Below, in pieces: positions 23,877-36,706 of a stretch of 64,000 nucleotides of DNA (position 1 is the first letter of the stretch; the number at the start of each line of letters is the position of its first letter). The notes under the pieces are model-generated. The model did no database searches. It saw only the letters and a program-made list of their open reading frames with translations, and was not told the origin of the DNA. The DNA is taken from positions 2,635,001 through 2,699,000 of the forward strand of contig CM063253.1 in assembly GCA_032158295.1 (NCBI GenBank), written 5' to 3'. The position numbers and the translations under genes are program-made. The DNA comes from Pycnopodia helianthoides (Eukaryota > Echinodermata > Asteroidea > Forcipulatida > Asteriidae).

Positions 23877-24789
23877 GGTGCGTTCTCTAAAACAGATTTG
23901 TTTCAGTTAACAACACACGAACACCAAAAAATAGATTAGAGGAAAACGTAGATTAGTTTGTTATATTACAGTTCAAAAGGTTTAAATATCCATTAGGGAA
24001 AAGCTAAACACCAGTAGATTTTCGGGAGCTTTGACGAAAATTGTTACCTGCTATTAAAGCAGTACACGTACTCTTTTTCCCCATAAGTAATTAACGTGTT
24101 TCATTTCCAACGTAAATCATGCGTCTGATCGTAACATGGCTATTGAAGGGGGCAGGTCAGTATCTCGCTCAAAATTTCTCAATGAAAAACCTTAGCATTG
24201 CTGACATTTTGCAACCATCGCTACCAAAGCCCATTCTGGAGTATGATGACCCCTGCGTGCCCTCTGCAAATTTGAGCCTAGTGACACCACATAACAATAT
24301 AAACTCTCAACACTTCATATATTTTGCACACATCGCCTGTTTCGGGTTCCGACTCCGTTTCGTATCCCCGGTAAACTATAATTAGGAACTATCAGCCTAT
24401 AGAGGGCGCATAAATACTTTTGTGTGAGGGGGTTTATCCTATAATAGGCCACCATGAGAATGTTTTAACATGCCACAGAGACAGTATTAAGAGAAAAGAC
24501 AATTTTATTGGGGTGGATTTTTTATTCTGCTGATTAATACTAAAGGCAAAATCAAGGGAGATGTTATTTGAGGTCATCCTCAATTAAGAGGAGGCGGGTC
24601 TTTTGAACACTAAAACCAAGTTTAAACATCAGCTTGAAAATTAAATGGTTAACCAAGTACTCTGTAGACTGGAACTGATAATGGAAGAGGTATTTGACTG
24701 TTGGTGAATAGTGAGCCTATACAAATAATCTGGGTTGGTATACATGCCCTTACAAAGTATAAAGGTAGGTCTACATCAAACACCACAGA

Positions 24790-25180
24790 TTTCTACAGGG
24801 TTAAAGCTTCCGAGGGCAATTGAGGGCAGAGTAACAGCATGTGTGTCACTTGTAAACAACAAGCTGATTGCATTCAACATTGTGGAACAACACCGTTATT
24901 ACAAGCATCGTTTTAAAAAGATAGAGGGATTTACACATTAATCAAAAATGGTCACATCAAAACGCTGAAGTAAAATAATAACCGCGAAGAGTATAATATC
25001 AGGTCTTGTGACAACGGGAAGATAAGAATGGGCGTGTCTACGAAAATTAAACCTAAACTTCTTCACAGCAAACAGAGCAGGTTCTCCTGTACACGTGTAA
25101 ACGTTTGGAAATCAAAGACTACAAGAGGAGGACCAATCAGTATGTTCCTGTAAGTAAATAGGTAAAGTTACAGCTAAATG
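24790..25180 (+). mobile_element. Decayed homologue of the retroelement fragment at 15500-16090
   Basis: Shares GTCACTTGTAAACAACAAGC, the GGAAATCAAAGACTACAA stretch and TATGTTCCTGTAAGTA with the first fragment. The reading frame is lost. Aligns mostly with the region downstream of the RT-derived open frame. Confidence 0.55.
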
Positions 25181-26052
25181 GGTGTAAAGTAAACTATAAC
25201 AACAAAGACACTCTCTACAGTACGGCAGAACTCAACTGGGAAACCACTTTTGTCATGTCACAACTACGTACGCTAAACAGGAGGAATGTGGTATAAACTC
25301 AAACACAGAATTCTGCCTTTTGAATTCTGCGTCATTTTGACCCGTTTTTTGCCATTTTAAAACAGACTCCGGTCATTCTGACGCCGAAATGGGTCAGGCC
25401 CCATCACGGGCCCCGGTATTGAAAGAGATTGGACATCAACTCGATCAGCTTTATCCCATTCGTGTGGGATTATGAGTAGGCCTAAACGTTTTAGGATTGA
25501 TGGCAGATTGGGTTGTTTTTATGATTTCAACCATGTATTTTCTGTCTGTATAAAACGCACGACAATGGCATTTTCAGTTGAAACGAGGTTTAAACGGAAT
25601 GAATTATTATGCCGTTGATGTTAATCTGTGAGATGCATGTCGAATGGTCAAAAAAGACAGCTTTAGTGATATGGAATTATCAGTAGATTAAACATTGTAA
25701 TTAAACTCATTGACTGGCCTTACACGCAAGTCGCATGAGTGCGTATAAGCGCGTGCGTGTATTTATCTAGGAAAATAATTTGTCTGGAAGAAAAATGATA
25801 ATAAAGGAAAGAGTAAAACATGATAACTTTTGGTAAAGGGAGGAGTCCATAGACTGATCATAGAGAAGTGAGGAGATGAAGAAATAAAATAGTGATCGCC
25901 AATCTAATTTATAATCATGTCTCATAACGTATTGTGCATCTTTGGCTCAACTGAATGGCAAACCCCTTTCCCTTCACAAGAAGAATGTTTCTACACTCGT
26001 ACGAGAGGGCCTCATCTTTTCATTAATACTGTATATTGTTCTTTCATTGTAA

Positions 26053-26058
26053 TTTATT
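26053..26058 (-). terminator. Possible poly(A) signal of the LURAP1-like gene
   Basis: TTTATT on the plus strand, AATAAA on the coding strand, about 190 bases after the stop. Confidence 0.45.
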
Positions 26059-26243
26059 GACAATATCTCTTTAATCGAATACATTTAACATTACTATTAT
26101 ACATCAAAAGTTGAGCTTCATTATAATGTAGACGATTTGCCTCTATTGGCACAAAGTCGAAGCCTTTCTCACAAGTCACCCTTAAATTATACTGTACATA
26201 TATTTATCTAAAAAGCAGCTTCAGATTCACGGCAATCAAATTG

Positions 26244-28124
26244 TTATATGATTGCTGAATTTGTCACCTGAACTAAATCCAACCGTAGGTCCAACGCAGG
26301 AGAACTTCTTGAATGGTGGAGCTTGGCTGTCTTTGTAATATGTTCAGTTGGTTTCTCTGATCCTTCTTTTTCATTTTTTTCAGCGATACCTGCTTCCAGG
26401 GCTCCGGACGAGCTTCGTCGTTTTCTTGGGGTACTTGGCGACGGCGACTCTGGTGCTTCTTTAGGGATGTGGTCAACGCTGGAACGACGCTGTCTCTCGA
26501 AGTCGCAACTTCTCCCGGACATGAGCTGGGGGAAACTGCTGTTCATCTCTTTTTGAGGAGACCTCCAAATGGTGTTCTGCAAACTCAGACCATAATCGCG
26601 GCTAGTGTGACCGTTTGCCTGCATCCTAGCCCCCACACTATTCAATCTTCCCATGTTTATACGGGAATCATCTCTCCAATTTGATAGATCTCGACTGGAC
26701 GCAGATTGCCACTGGCGGCGCTCGGTCACCCACTTCTCGTGTATTTGCTCAATAGACTCATACATAGATGAATTTATAGATTCGCACGAATCGCTCATAT
26801 CGTATGACTCCATCATCCACCGTAGTTCTTCAATAGCATCATAAACCGTGAGCAAATTTTTCAACAAACCCAAGTCTACAGCCCTCAGTTCACTCTGAAA
26901 TAGTAATCAAACAAGAAGAAAACTGATGAAAACATTAACGCAGGTCATTTCACGATTCTATTAAGCACTAAGCCTATTCTTAAGAAACGTCATTAAAGCT
27001 GTCGCTCTGGCAAACCCGAGCTTATAATAACTTGGCAGGATCATGATTCTAGACTGTAAACAGAGCTTGGTCCAATAGCACTGCTTCACACTATAGTATA
27101 AATACTCCCGGGTAAGAAATGAATTGACCCGGATTTCGGGTCCCGGTGGGGCCTGACCCAGTCACGGGTCAGGCTGACCTGGAACTTTTACTCAGATTCT
27201 GCATATGGACTCATCTTATGGATCATTTAGAGACAGATTCCGGATTATACTGACCCAGATGGGTCAGACCCAACGGGAACCGGATCAGGGTTAATTCTGA
27301 CCTGGAAATGTTTAGAGTGCACCGCAGAAGTCTTTACGCTTTTAAGACTGACGTGATTTACAGAGTGCCGTATGCGCACAATTCGGTTGTAAATCAGATT
27401 CATGAAATAGGGCCCGATATGTAGCTCCATGTGCCGGACCCGTCTCGGACTTTCGGGTAATTTTCTTTGACACGGAGTATTTTCAACGAGTCATCCTATA
27501 AGTTAATAGCGTTGTATTAGTTAAATTGTTGAATGTCGGCAAAATCATTTATATTAAAACTCGTCATAACACCTAACTCGTTTTTAAGGCAAAGCACCAC
27601 AAACATGTTTGCAAGATTATCGTAAAATTAGCGCTAGAACTTAGAAGTGTAACAATAGGCCTAGTTATCGGGGTGGCCTCGTTAGGCCATCAAAGTATTA
27701 AGTCTATCATGTCAAAGCAAATTATTGTTGGAATCACTTGCCATGCAGATCTTGAGTTTGTGACAACTTTCCTGCAGCTTTTCATGTTTGAAAACTAGTT
27801 GTTTCACGGGAGACAGTTGCCTTAGCGTGACGTCATCAGTGGGAGAAGCATCCAGCCCATCTTCTTCCTTCATACCAGGCAGCATTGTGTTGTCATGTTT
27901 TCTATGATGTACCACAGGGGTGCTGCACAATGGAGGTGTAGGGTTTCAATCGATTCTGATGGGTTTCGACAAAAACTAAGACCGCCACTTGACGATGTAG
28001 ATCTCGGTGACATGTTCAATGTATCGAGCATTGGGCGTAGCAGGCAATGGGGCACCGGGGCCCCTAGCTTGCTCTCAATCCCACAGAAAAGGTCGTCCAT
28101 GTACTCGACGTCAGTAAGTTCCAT
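26244..28124 (-). CDS. Leucine-rich adaptor protein (LURAP1/LURAP1L-like)
   Basis: Minus-strand exons 28124-27742 and 26894-26244, about 344 residues allowing for one indel. Near the N-terminus GIESKLGAPVPHCLL matches the 'DIELKLGRKVPESLV' segment of vertebrate LURAP1L. Across the exon junction, HKLKICM joins SELRAVDLGLLKNLL and continues YDAIEELRWMMES, matching the LURAP1 core (LRAxDv-llqqLvxinEsIEaiRWmiEe). The Ser-rich stretch after it is also family-like; the tail is longer than in human proteins (228-239 residues). LURAP1 proteins are known as cytoplasmic adaptors linked to MRCK/myosin and NF-kB signalling. Splicing in frame requires a GC donor (ATG|GCAAGT at 27742/27741) with acceptor TTTCAG|AGT. 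The N-terminal frame shifts relative to the rest between about 27965 and 27870, consistent with one missing base or a small undetected intron. Start chosen as the first true ATG in frame before the conserved segment. Confidence 0.75.
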
Positions 28125-31100
28125 CTTGCTGTTCTGGAATTGTATGACCCTATACCTTTTCCCCAACAGTTAGAACCAATCATATAATACAAGTATTAGG
28201 CATGAAATTCGCAGGTCACTTCAGGCACAGCAAAACGCAGCGGAGGTTACAACGTTCCAATGGGTACACACAATGTCCTGGTACATCAAGACGTATTTAC
28301 CTTTTGATAGGTGGACTAAAGTTCACAGTCGATAATAAGCTTAAGGAGGGTGTGCCTTTCAGCAAATTTTGGCAATGTAAACAGTCGCGTTTTTTTTACA
28401 TATTTTTTAACAAATTACACTGAGCATTATTTCCATTGTAAGACGGGTTAAGTAATGTAAAACCTGAAATGTCATTAAATGCTTCTTGTTCAAAATCACG
28501 TCTTTAGTTCTGAATTGAACCCCAGGCAGAGCTAGACACCATGGTCTGAATGACTTGGATTACACGATGAAAAGATGAGTGGATCAAAAGGTCATGTGAC
28601 AGCGGCCTCGAATCGAAGACTAACCCAGACTGCTGGGTGATGGTTAAGGAAATGTTGATTGGGTCAACTCAAAAAACTGTATACAAGTATACGCAAGGCT
28701 GACTCGATTATGAATAGTATAAGTTTCCACTGTACGCTGTAAATCAGTATATACAAAGCACTCTTCTTTAGGTTCACATGACTGAATAGTAACACAATAC
28801 TTTATGCAGTAAATCATAGGCTCTTATGTAAACAGTGATCGGCTTATAATAGATGTAGCCTGAGCCTGCATAGGCCTATTAAATTTACTTATAGGGTTGA
28901 TTTGCCTTCCACTACACCTAAGGGGGGAAGGCCAAACCATTTCAATTCATAGTATTCAAGTCCAAATACTTCAGCAACAAAATGTTTTATGTATAGTATG
29001 CGGCTTAACTTCATATTCAGCCCATTCGGACCATTTTCACAAACCCTGATAATAATGTAAGTGCCACTTGGTCAACAACATGGGTTCAGTCTGACTTTAG
29101 TGCAACTAATAAATGTGTTTATATCGCGGGTATCGTGACAATGGCTAGAGCAACCTTGTCGAAACGTTAGAATAACGCAATTATATAAGAGGCACCAGAC
29201 ATAATTTTCTAATCAGTCGAGTACCCGTCGTAGCACTTTTAATTTCCTTGAGTAAGATACTTTACCATAAGTGCTTTGTCCTTCGGATGGGACACTAAGC
29301 CGTAGCTAACGGTTCTGTGTACTATGGTAGGTTCACTTAAAAGAACCCTGACAGCGGGTTGGGGCGGCTTTTGCGGGCGGCTCAAGTGCATTTTTTTCCA
29401 TAAAGGCTCCAATAGAGGCACACAGTTTGACATAGGCCTACTCATTTTTATTACAAAAAAAAGACTGTAGCATAAATTGATTTTGGGTCGTTGCTTTCCC
29501 TGCAATCTAAATCGTATTGTTTTCCCTTTACAGTGTGCACAATAATTATAAACGATCTTTTAAATATATTAAAAGTTATGACTTGTAGGCCTACGTCATA
29601 GTTATGAGGTGTATGTCATAACTATGACACAGTAAAGCTAATTCTAAGTTGTGACTTTGTCCATTTAACGCTTCCTTATATGAGAGACGTACTGAGACAG
29701 TTCAAACCATTTTCAGCACAAAAAATAACTCAGAATTCACAAGAGAGCATCTACGTTTTGAAAACAATGATTCGGGCCCTGATTTATCCTCACGTCGTAA
29801 TGGGCTTAGCAAAACACACCTGCGGCAGGCACATGGGCACGTGCCCCCCCCCCTCCTGCCCCAATTGGAAATCTGGACTTTTGGGATTAAAAAATATCAG
29901 GGTAAAATGTTACATTCTATAAGCTTTAATGAGATAACATCATAGTTTTTGAAACTATTTTTCATTTAAACTCATGCAATTTGTATTCGTAATAATTGGC
30001 ATAACACGACGGCTGAAAGAGGGGGGGGGGGCTTCTATGAGAGAAATGCGAACAGAAACTTCAGTCAGTTTAATTCACCAGAAGTGCCCCCTAGAAAAAA
30101 ATGCTGCACCCCCCCCCCCTAAAATTATACCCTAGTTTCGGCGCTGTGGCACTCTCTCATTTACTATAGCCGAATACACAGTAAGGAGCGAAGACAATCC
30201 TAGATCTATGCAACATGACAATCATTCAAGTTGACTATGGCATACTTAATTTCACACTTGAATTGATCTCACATTTTCGTGGCAATTGACGTCCTCCGTT
30301 TTCAACACGGATCTTAATATACACTTGCCAATTGAATTTTTTTTCAAGAGTAGGTTGTTTAGTCTGCATTACAAGGTGCACCAAACTAAATAAGCAAATA
30401 TTGGTGCGCCAAACTGATTACCTTATCGTAAACCCCAACTTTATGAATTATTTGGGGGGTCTTGTTGCGACGAATAATTATATTGTGTGATTATGATCAG
30501 TTATCACGACCTGGGGATTCGGTGCAAAAACAAATTCAGGAGAATTGATTAAATTGGTCCTATTTGGGGTCGGCAAAGGAGGGATACTTTATGAAAACTG
30601 GCAGTAAGCCGTTTTGGTGGGTGAACATTTCGCAGGGTGTTACAATTTGGTGCTTTAGCAAAACATTAATTCGCAACACCTGACCGCCAAAATTGGAAAT
30701 AATTTGACGGATTTAGATTCAAACTAACATCATCAATATTGTCACAAAAACCATGGAGGAAGGAAAAAACTGAGATACTACCTGAATAAGATTTGTTTTT
30801 CCATCCCACCCTTTATGTTTTTTTTTTTTACTATGAAGGTTTGGAATTTTACTCTAAATTGAAAGGTTATTGATAAAAAAAGCACCCTGCTAAACAAATT
30901 GCAATAGCGCCACCACTCGGTCAAGGGTACTGTTTACAATTATTTCAGTGACGTATTGATGACTAGCGGGATTGCACCGCGGAGGGATAAGTGTGTCTTA
31001 AAAGTTGACGAATAATCTCTAACTTAGGTTAAAATACCTCAACCAAAAAGTATAAATAACATGGTATTGTAAATTCTAAACAAATCATTGCTCATTTTGA

Positions 31101-31369
31101 CCGTACTGTGTTGTATACGCTTCATTTGTATACATTTATTGGACTATTTTTGTATGCGCACTGTTTAACACGAATTGTGCGAGTCGGCCGTGTTATTGTG
31201 ATGTGAGCTGGTGCATGCAGAGAAACAAACAACGGACAGATAAATAGGTGAACTACGTTATCGCCATTTTCCTGTTTCGCTGAGAAAAATGTTTGTTCTT
31301 TGTGTCGTCAGTTATGTAGAGTAGCAGAAAAACACAGTCACTTATTTCCTCCAAGGGGCGAAAGTTAAC
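28125..31369. other. Intergenic between the LURAP1-like gene and RNF11 (divergent)
   Basis: No gene supported. The two genes point away from each other, so both promoters should lie here. Contains C and G runs near 29848, 30020 and 30110. Short open frames (29239-29505 minus, 29680-29922 plus) have no recognisable domain. No TATA box at a convincing distance was seen. Confidence 0.5.
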
Positions 31370-34300
31370 ATGGGGAACTGTTTGACTGGCCATGCGGCCG
31401 ATGATATGTCTTTACTACATGAAGAATCGGACAACGTCTCGGATCGTCTCGGACCCCCACCACCGTATCAGGTATTTATACAACAAAGACATCCAGTTCA
31501 TTTGATTCATCCCGTTTTAGGGTACAAAGCCAACAGGGAAGGAAATAACTTGTTTACGTGGGCTGTGTGTATAGTGTGTGTTACAACTAAAGTGAAACCT
31601 TTCTCTTTAGTTTGTATGTGTGAACCGAGTCTGCATAAATAAAATTTATTAACAATAACAATACTGTTGTCCAGTGCAGAATCATGGGTTGCAGATTGTA
31701 AAACAAAAAACAATAAAAACAAACAAAAGACTACTCACAAGTTTGAGCTGTCCGACTACACCATGTCCACCTTTAATGTTGAGCTGTGGCTGCACTTTCA
31801 TACAGAAAACACCCCTGATGGAATTAGCCCTGCCCCTGGTGGTAGACTATCTCTGTTTTTTAGCAGTTGCACGACATACCTGCTGGGAAGCTCATCATCA
31901 ACTTTAAAACTCATCCAGTATGATGCAAGCTGAAGAACAAAATTACAAAAAGTTGTTTTACCCAAGGTTTGCCTGATGCAAACTGGAAGCTGAAACAGTG
32001 AAAGTCAGTTTGTAATCGTAACCATCCTTCCAACCTTGCGAAAGTTGTACACATAATATGATAGCTTGCCTTTTATTGCCCAAATCTTCTCCCAACTGTT
32101 CATTTACCGGCACCCTTGATACTGGCGAGTAAAATTTTTACTAGCTGGCTGATTTTGGTGTAATTTTATGAAGAATCTCTTAGCCACTACTGACACGACT
32201 AAAACATGTTGACAGCCGTGATGTTCACTAAGTGATGTGCATGCTGATAACAGCACTATGACCGTCTTTTACCCTAGTCTCTTTTCCAGTAACAAGACCA
32301 TCTTCAGTGTACTTAAAAGTGACAATGCCATAGGGCAATGCACTTTCTCCAAACACAAACCAAGTAGTGCTGAACATGACCTGAACATGATAAGCGGTCC
32401 AACAGTTTGCATGACAAAACAGCGACACACAAGAATTGGCACGCATGCGCAGGCCTACATGTATGCTCCAAACTAGCAAGGGCACCAAGGCAACTTTTCC
32501 TTTGTAATAGGCACCTCTATGAGGAAATTGTAAATTCCTATTGTAAAATTTCAAGGGGCACCAAGGCAATGAACCAGGGCATGTAATTGCCTCTCTGAAG
32601 CATCAGGCCTGTATTATACTTATAGGCATCAGGCCAGTATGCGCATAATGGCTGCTGATGTGTCTTTTAAACGTCTATCAGCTTGGAGAATTTTCATAGA
32701 ATTACTCCAAAACTGTTATGTGCTCACCACAACCGTGTAACAAGGTTTTAACCAGGATTTGGTAAAAGGGTGTCCAAATTTGCTGGAAATTAAAAAAGTG
32801 GGTGTCCAAATTGTTCATTTACAATACATTTTAATACATGTAAATGACAGATAAAACAGGGTGTCCAAATTTAAAATAGGGTGTCCAAAAGACACACAGA
32901 CACTGGCTAACACTATGCTGTTTAATGGGTAAGTCAAGTGAACACTGTGAGAAAACTTCAGCAAAAAAAACATGTGCTCTCATTCTAAAGGTCAACACAG
33001 TCCCTGAAGCGGAAGGAATCCAGCATTATGGCACTCTACATGTATAATAATCTCAGCTAGTTATTAAATTCATATTATTACTTCCTGATGTCTTAGTTAA
33101 AGTTCAACTACTCCATGAATTTTTTTTTTTCAAGTATCTGCTGTCCTTCTGGGAAAAGTTAATATGCAATTTCATATATTTTTTTTAGCACAATCAGTTA
33201 CTGTGTGTGGTTACCACCAATGGGCATAAGTGGTGTGAAACGATAATAATGCAACCATTTTCGCACATGCCTCCGTGGGGGGGCTGGCGATGTCATTGTC
33301 ATTCACATTGGCAGCTTGCCATGTCATCCCCTCTCGTATGATTTAGCAGGATGTGGTGGGGAAATAAATGGCATCCTACCAGGCCTAATGAGGATGGAGT
33401 ACATATTGTAAAGAACGAATGCTGGGCATCTCAACCCTAAACAAGCTCACCCCCAACAAAATAACTACCAACACAACAAGCTTCCTGGGTTTGTAACAAT
33501 CTTGCCCCCTGACAAAGTCGCCCCTTCCAAGCTAGCCCCAAGACAAATTATTTTGAATCTGCTGCCTTCATCAAAAACCTGTGAAATCATTGGCAGAGGA
33601 GCTCTTTATACTTTTGGGGTGACATTGTCTGAGGGCGAGATTGTTACCACCTAGGGTAAGCTTGTGTGTGGGCGACTTTGTTGGGGGCAAGCATGTTATG
33701 GGGCGAGATAACCGGCTTTCTCTTGGCCTCCTTTGAAAGAACTGATTTTCATTTTTTTTTTTTTTTTTTTTTTTTTACATATAAGGCATTGCTTTTCCAT
33801 AATCATTTTCCTTGTTTCTTTGTGGCACTGTACTTCTTAGGCACAGGTCATGGCTTGAGAACCAAGCCTTAATAACAACAGCTACATATATTTAAATGTA
33901 GTAGGCTCATTCATGGTGGTTGTAGTTTCCATGCCTTAAGCCCGGTTTATACTTCACACGAAAGCAAATGCAAAGCAAATTTTGCTGACGCAATAATTGG
34001 TACATGTACACATGTACGAGCCGTTTTTTCATTTGTGACGCAAGAATGTTTGCTTCACTTCTAGTGAGCTATGAGGCGGACTTAAGGTTCCTGTACCCGA
34101 TTTTACTAGTGTATGTTTTTTATTTTTATGTATGCGCGTGTGATTGAATTAACAGGAAGAAGCTCCGGTTTATCACTTGAGTCCAAATCAAAGACGTACT
34201 GTCAATCAACTCACAGAGGAGGAACAGGTGAAAATCGCAAAGAGGATAGGCCTTATACAGCACTTGCCCACTGGAGTGCATGATGGCACTAAGAAGGCTC

Positions 34301-35634
34301 GAGAGTAAGTACAATGTACAGTCAACCGTCTTTATAAAGAGCACTGTTATAAAGAGGTTCTGCTTTTAAAGAGCACATTCTGAAGTCTGAATCTCATTTC
34401 TGCTTTGTGTTTCTTTGTTTTGCTGTCCCCTTATAACAATGTTCCTGTTATAAAGAGGTAATTTGGCCAGACCCAGCAATCTTGTTTAAGAGTTGACTGT
34501 ACCTGATCCTAGGAAGTGTACAAAAGTTTACCACACATGCAAAAAGAAAACTTCAGGAGTAGGAGTACAACATACATTTTTCTTGTAGTAGTCTTTTACT
34601 GTCCTCAAGACAATTATGTGGAAATTGACATGTGAATCCTTATTCTTTGTGAAGATTGCCTGGAACTGGTTGCCTGTTAATTGAACTGGGCCTACATGTA
34701 TAATTTTTATAAAGCTTTTTTACTTGTAAGCAACTTATTGTGCTTAGCAGCAAAACATGCGTAAGCAAAAGATTATCTCATAAACGATTGACAAGATTTC
34801 ACACCGCGTGTGCATGTTCAAAATAGATTTATATTTTTGTGTCATCTGCTTACAAGAACTGCCGGCAAGCTGGCGTTCCTTTTGCTTTGCTTACTTTAGC
34901 AGTGTTTACAAAACAGAAACTCTGCTAATTGCTGCTCTGTAAGCATAAATTATCTGCTTACAGGCTTTATGAAATTGGGCACTGTTCTTAATTACAACTT
35001 TGTTGAATGTTTTTAATACAACACCACAACGTTAAAGGTGCACATTGCCTTCAAATCTCTCAACATTTTGCTGTTTGGAATTACTCCTTGTCTTTTTTAA
35101 GAGTTGTTTATGCACAAAATCCTTATCCTAGCATGTTGAAATTAGTGAGTAGTGATTGAAAACATAAATTTGCCTCTGGAAATACAACTAGCAGAACATA
35201 CGGTCTGCCATTTTCGTTTGGTCATGAAATTAAACAAAAACCACACAATTTCAAGGGATATTTATGTGAATCATTATATTCTTCTTTTAAAACATCTTTC
35301 CAACCATATGTTAATTTCATTACAAATGCTTTTATAGCACAAAGCGCCCAATCTGAAGGCAGTGTGCCCTTTTAATGTTGTTTTCTTTTATTGTGACTCC
35401 TGCTGACATGTAACTTTAATGATCTTTCTGTTTTTTTCATTTGTTGTCTATTTTAGGTGTGTAATTTGTATGCTAGATTTCCAGATAGGAGATGGTCTAC
35501 GTTACCTACCATGCATGCATACATATCACAAGAACTGCATTGATGATTGGTTAATGAGATCTTTTACTTGCCCGTCTTGTATGGAACCAGTGGATGCAGC
35601 TCTCCTATCAACATACGAGGCTCGCTGTCACTAG
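31370..35634 (+). CDS. RNF11: RING finger protein 11 (E3 ubiquitin ligase), complete
   Basis: Exons 31370-31471, 34156-34304 and 35457-35634 (stop TAG), GT-AG, 142 residues (human 154). The N-terminus MGNC is an N-myristoylation signal with a neighbouring palmitoylatable Cys. DDMSLLHEE is the acidic dileucine region. PPPPYQ is the PY motif for Nedd4/ITCH-type WW domains. QLTEEEQVKIAKRIGLIQHL is the conserved ubiquitin-interacting helix. The RING-H2 finger is C-x2-C-x14-C-x-H-x2-H-x2-C-x10-C-x2-C, all eight ligands present, and RSFTCPSCMEPVDAALL is almost unchanged from vertebrates. RNF11 works at endosomes, where it partners the A20/ITCH ubiquitin-editing complex and SMURF-type ligases. The protein is shorter between SLLHE and the PY motif than in humans. 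The first exon reads on into the intron, but the conserved join PPPPYQ|EEAPVYH shows the true splice. The 2.7 kb and 1.15 kb introns contain ordinary AT-rich sequence and short repeats. Confidence 0.96.
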
Positions 35635-36562
35635 TCACAACACTCTGTGCCAACACGACAAACACTTTAACTTTATGTGCAAACAACGTTCGTATCAAAT
35701 TCTTTATAATAGTTCATTGTCTTATATTTTGGGGGTAACAATGCAATTTAGTGTGCACACAGATCATTAAAAGTCATGTGATTTTAAAAATCCTTAGTTT
35801 GCTAGTTTTTACATTAATTACTTAATTATAACAATTATGCCAAATCAGAAAACTAAACCGATCAAGTAAATTCATCCATAGATAGTGATGTGTTGAATTG
35901 TCTTGTTTGTGTCTTGGGGGATTTGTGTGATTTGTTATAAAAACTTTCTTTTTTTTACCATTGTTTAAAACAATTGTTCCTTTGTCCTAATGAAAACACA
36001 GGGCTGTACATTGTGGCATCATCATTTTACAGGCCACAATTTAAAATACCATTCATCATTCAAATGGTTTGTGGCACCAAGCCACAGCAGCAGAATTGTT
36101 ATTTCTGTTATTATGACTAGTGTGAAAAGAATTATCGTACCGTAATCCATCCAACCCAAAATAATATCTCAAGAGGAATGACGCATCTACAACATCTACA
36201 GATTAATCCGTACGTGCGAGTGCTGCCATTGCTGTAGGGCTAGCAGCGCATGGTTTGGTACACAAAGACATGTACAAAATAGTGGTCTGTTTTACTTTTT
36301 TCGCAAATTAAGTGCCTTTTTCAATGATTTACACAACTTCCCTGACAAGACAGCATGGCATAACAATGTAGAAGACTCATCATAAATATTTGAAACTAAA
36401 AGCATGAACTGAATCTTGAACACAGCGCAGACACTAAGTGTTGTCATGGTGGTAGACACGTGGGAGTATACTCCAGAGGAGGTTTCCGCACAGTAAAGGA
36501 AGATGATGACACGGAAACTGCATGGTCTTAGTTTTAAATGCATTACATCAGAAAGTTTTTTG

Positions 36563-36706
36563 TCAAGTAATAAACCACAAGGGAAACTGACTGGGTAAAT
36601 TACAAATAGTATGGGGTTGAACAAAGAAAAATTGACTAGAGCGGGATTTGAACCAACGACCTCCGGATTAACGTACCGGCGCTCTACCAACTGAGCTATC
36701 TAGCCC
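36563..36706 (-). mobile_element. tRNA-derived SINE, family A, with tRNA-like head
   Basis: On the minus strand it begins GGGCTAGATAGCTCAGTTGG (box A region), then GGTTCAAATCCC (box B), CGCTCTAGTC, and a body TTTTTCTTTGTTCAACCCCA...CAGTTTCCCTTGTGGTTTAT. The anticodon stem is imperfect, so this is a SINE and not a working tRNA. Related copies: 52264-52397 (minus, head damaged), 53585-53668 and 16450-16512 (body only). Confidence 0.8.

Larger units (their letters stand above)
20797..26243. other. Intergenic repeat-rich stretch between SLC16-like copy 2 and the LURAP1-like gene
   Basis: No gene supported. Holds a Helitron-like insertion (about 20900-21991), the end of the SLC16 duplication (similarity to copy 1 persists to about 22150), a nested inverted/direct repeat (22150-23040), a duplicated 110-bp segment (23317-23427 and 23768-23876), G and C homopolymers near 23145 and 23281, and a decayed retroelement fragment (24790-25180). 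Short open frames here lack domains or splice context. Confidence 0.6.

Noticed and set aside
24119..24385. 88-residue open frame as a small gene
   Set aside because: No domain, signal peptide or splice support; typical length for chance in this base composition.
31472..31642. Longer RNF11 isoform reading through exon 1 into the intron
   Set aside because: The extension is unlike RNF11, while splicing at CAG|GTATTT yields the conserved protein with all exons in phase.
36292..36690. 132-residue minus-strand open frame
   Set aside because: Begins inside the SINE head and runs through its body; no recognisable domain.
36620..36706. Functional tRNA gene on the minus strand
   Set aside because: Box A and B are good, but the anticodon stem is mispaired and the sequence continues into a SINE body seen at three other loci.
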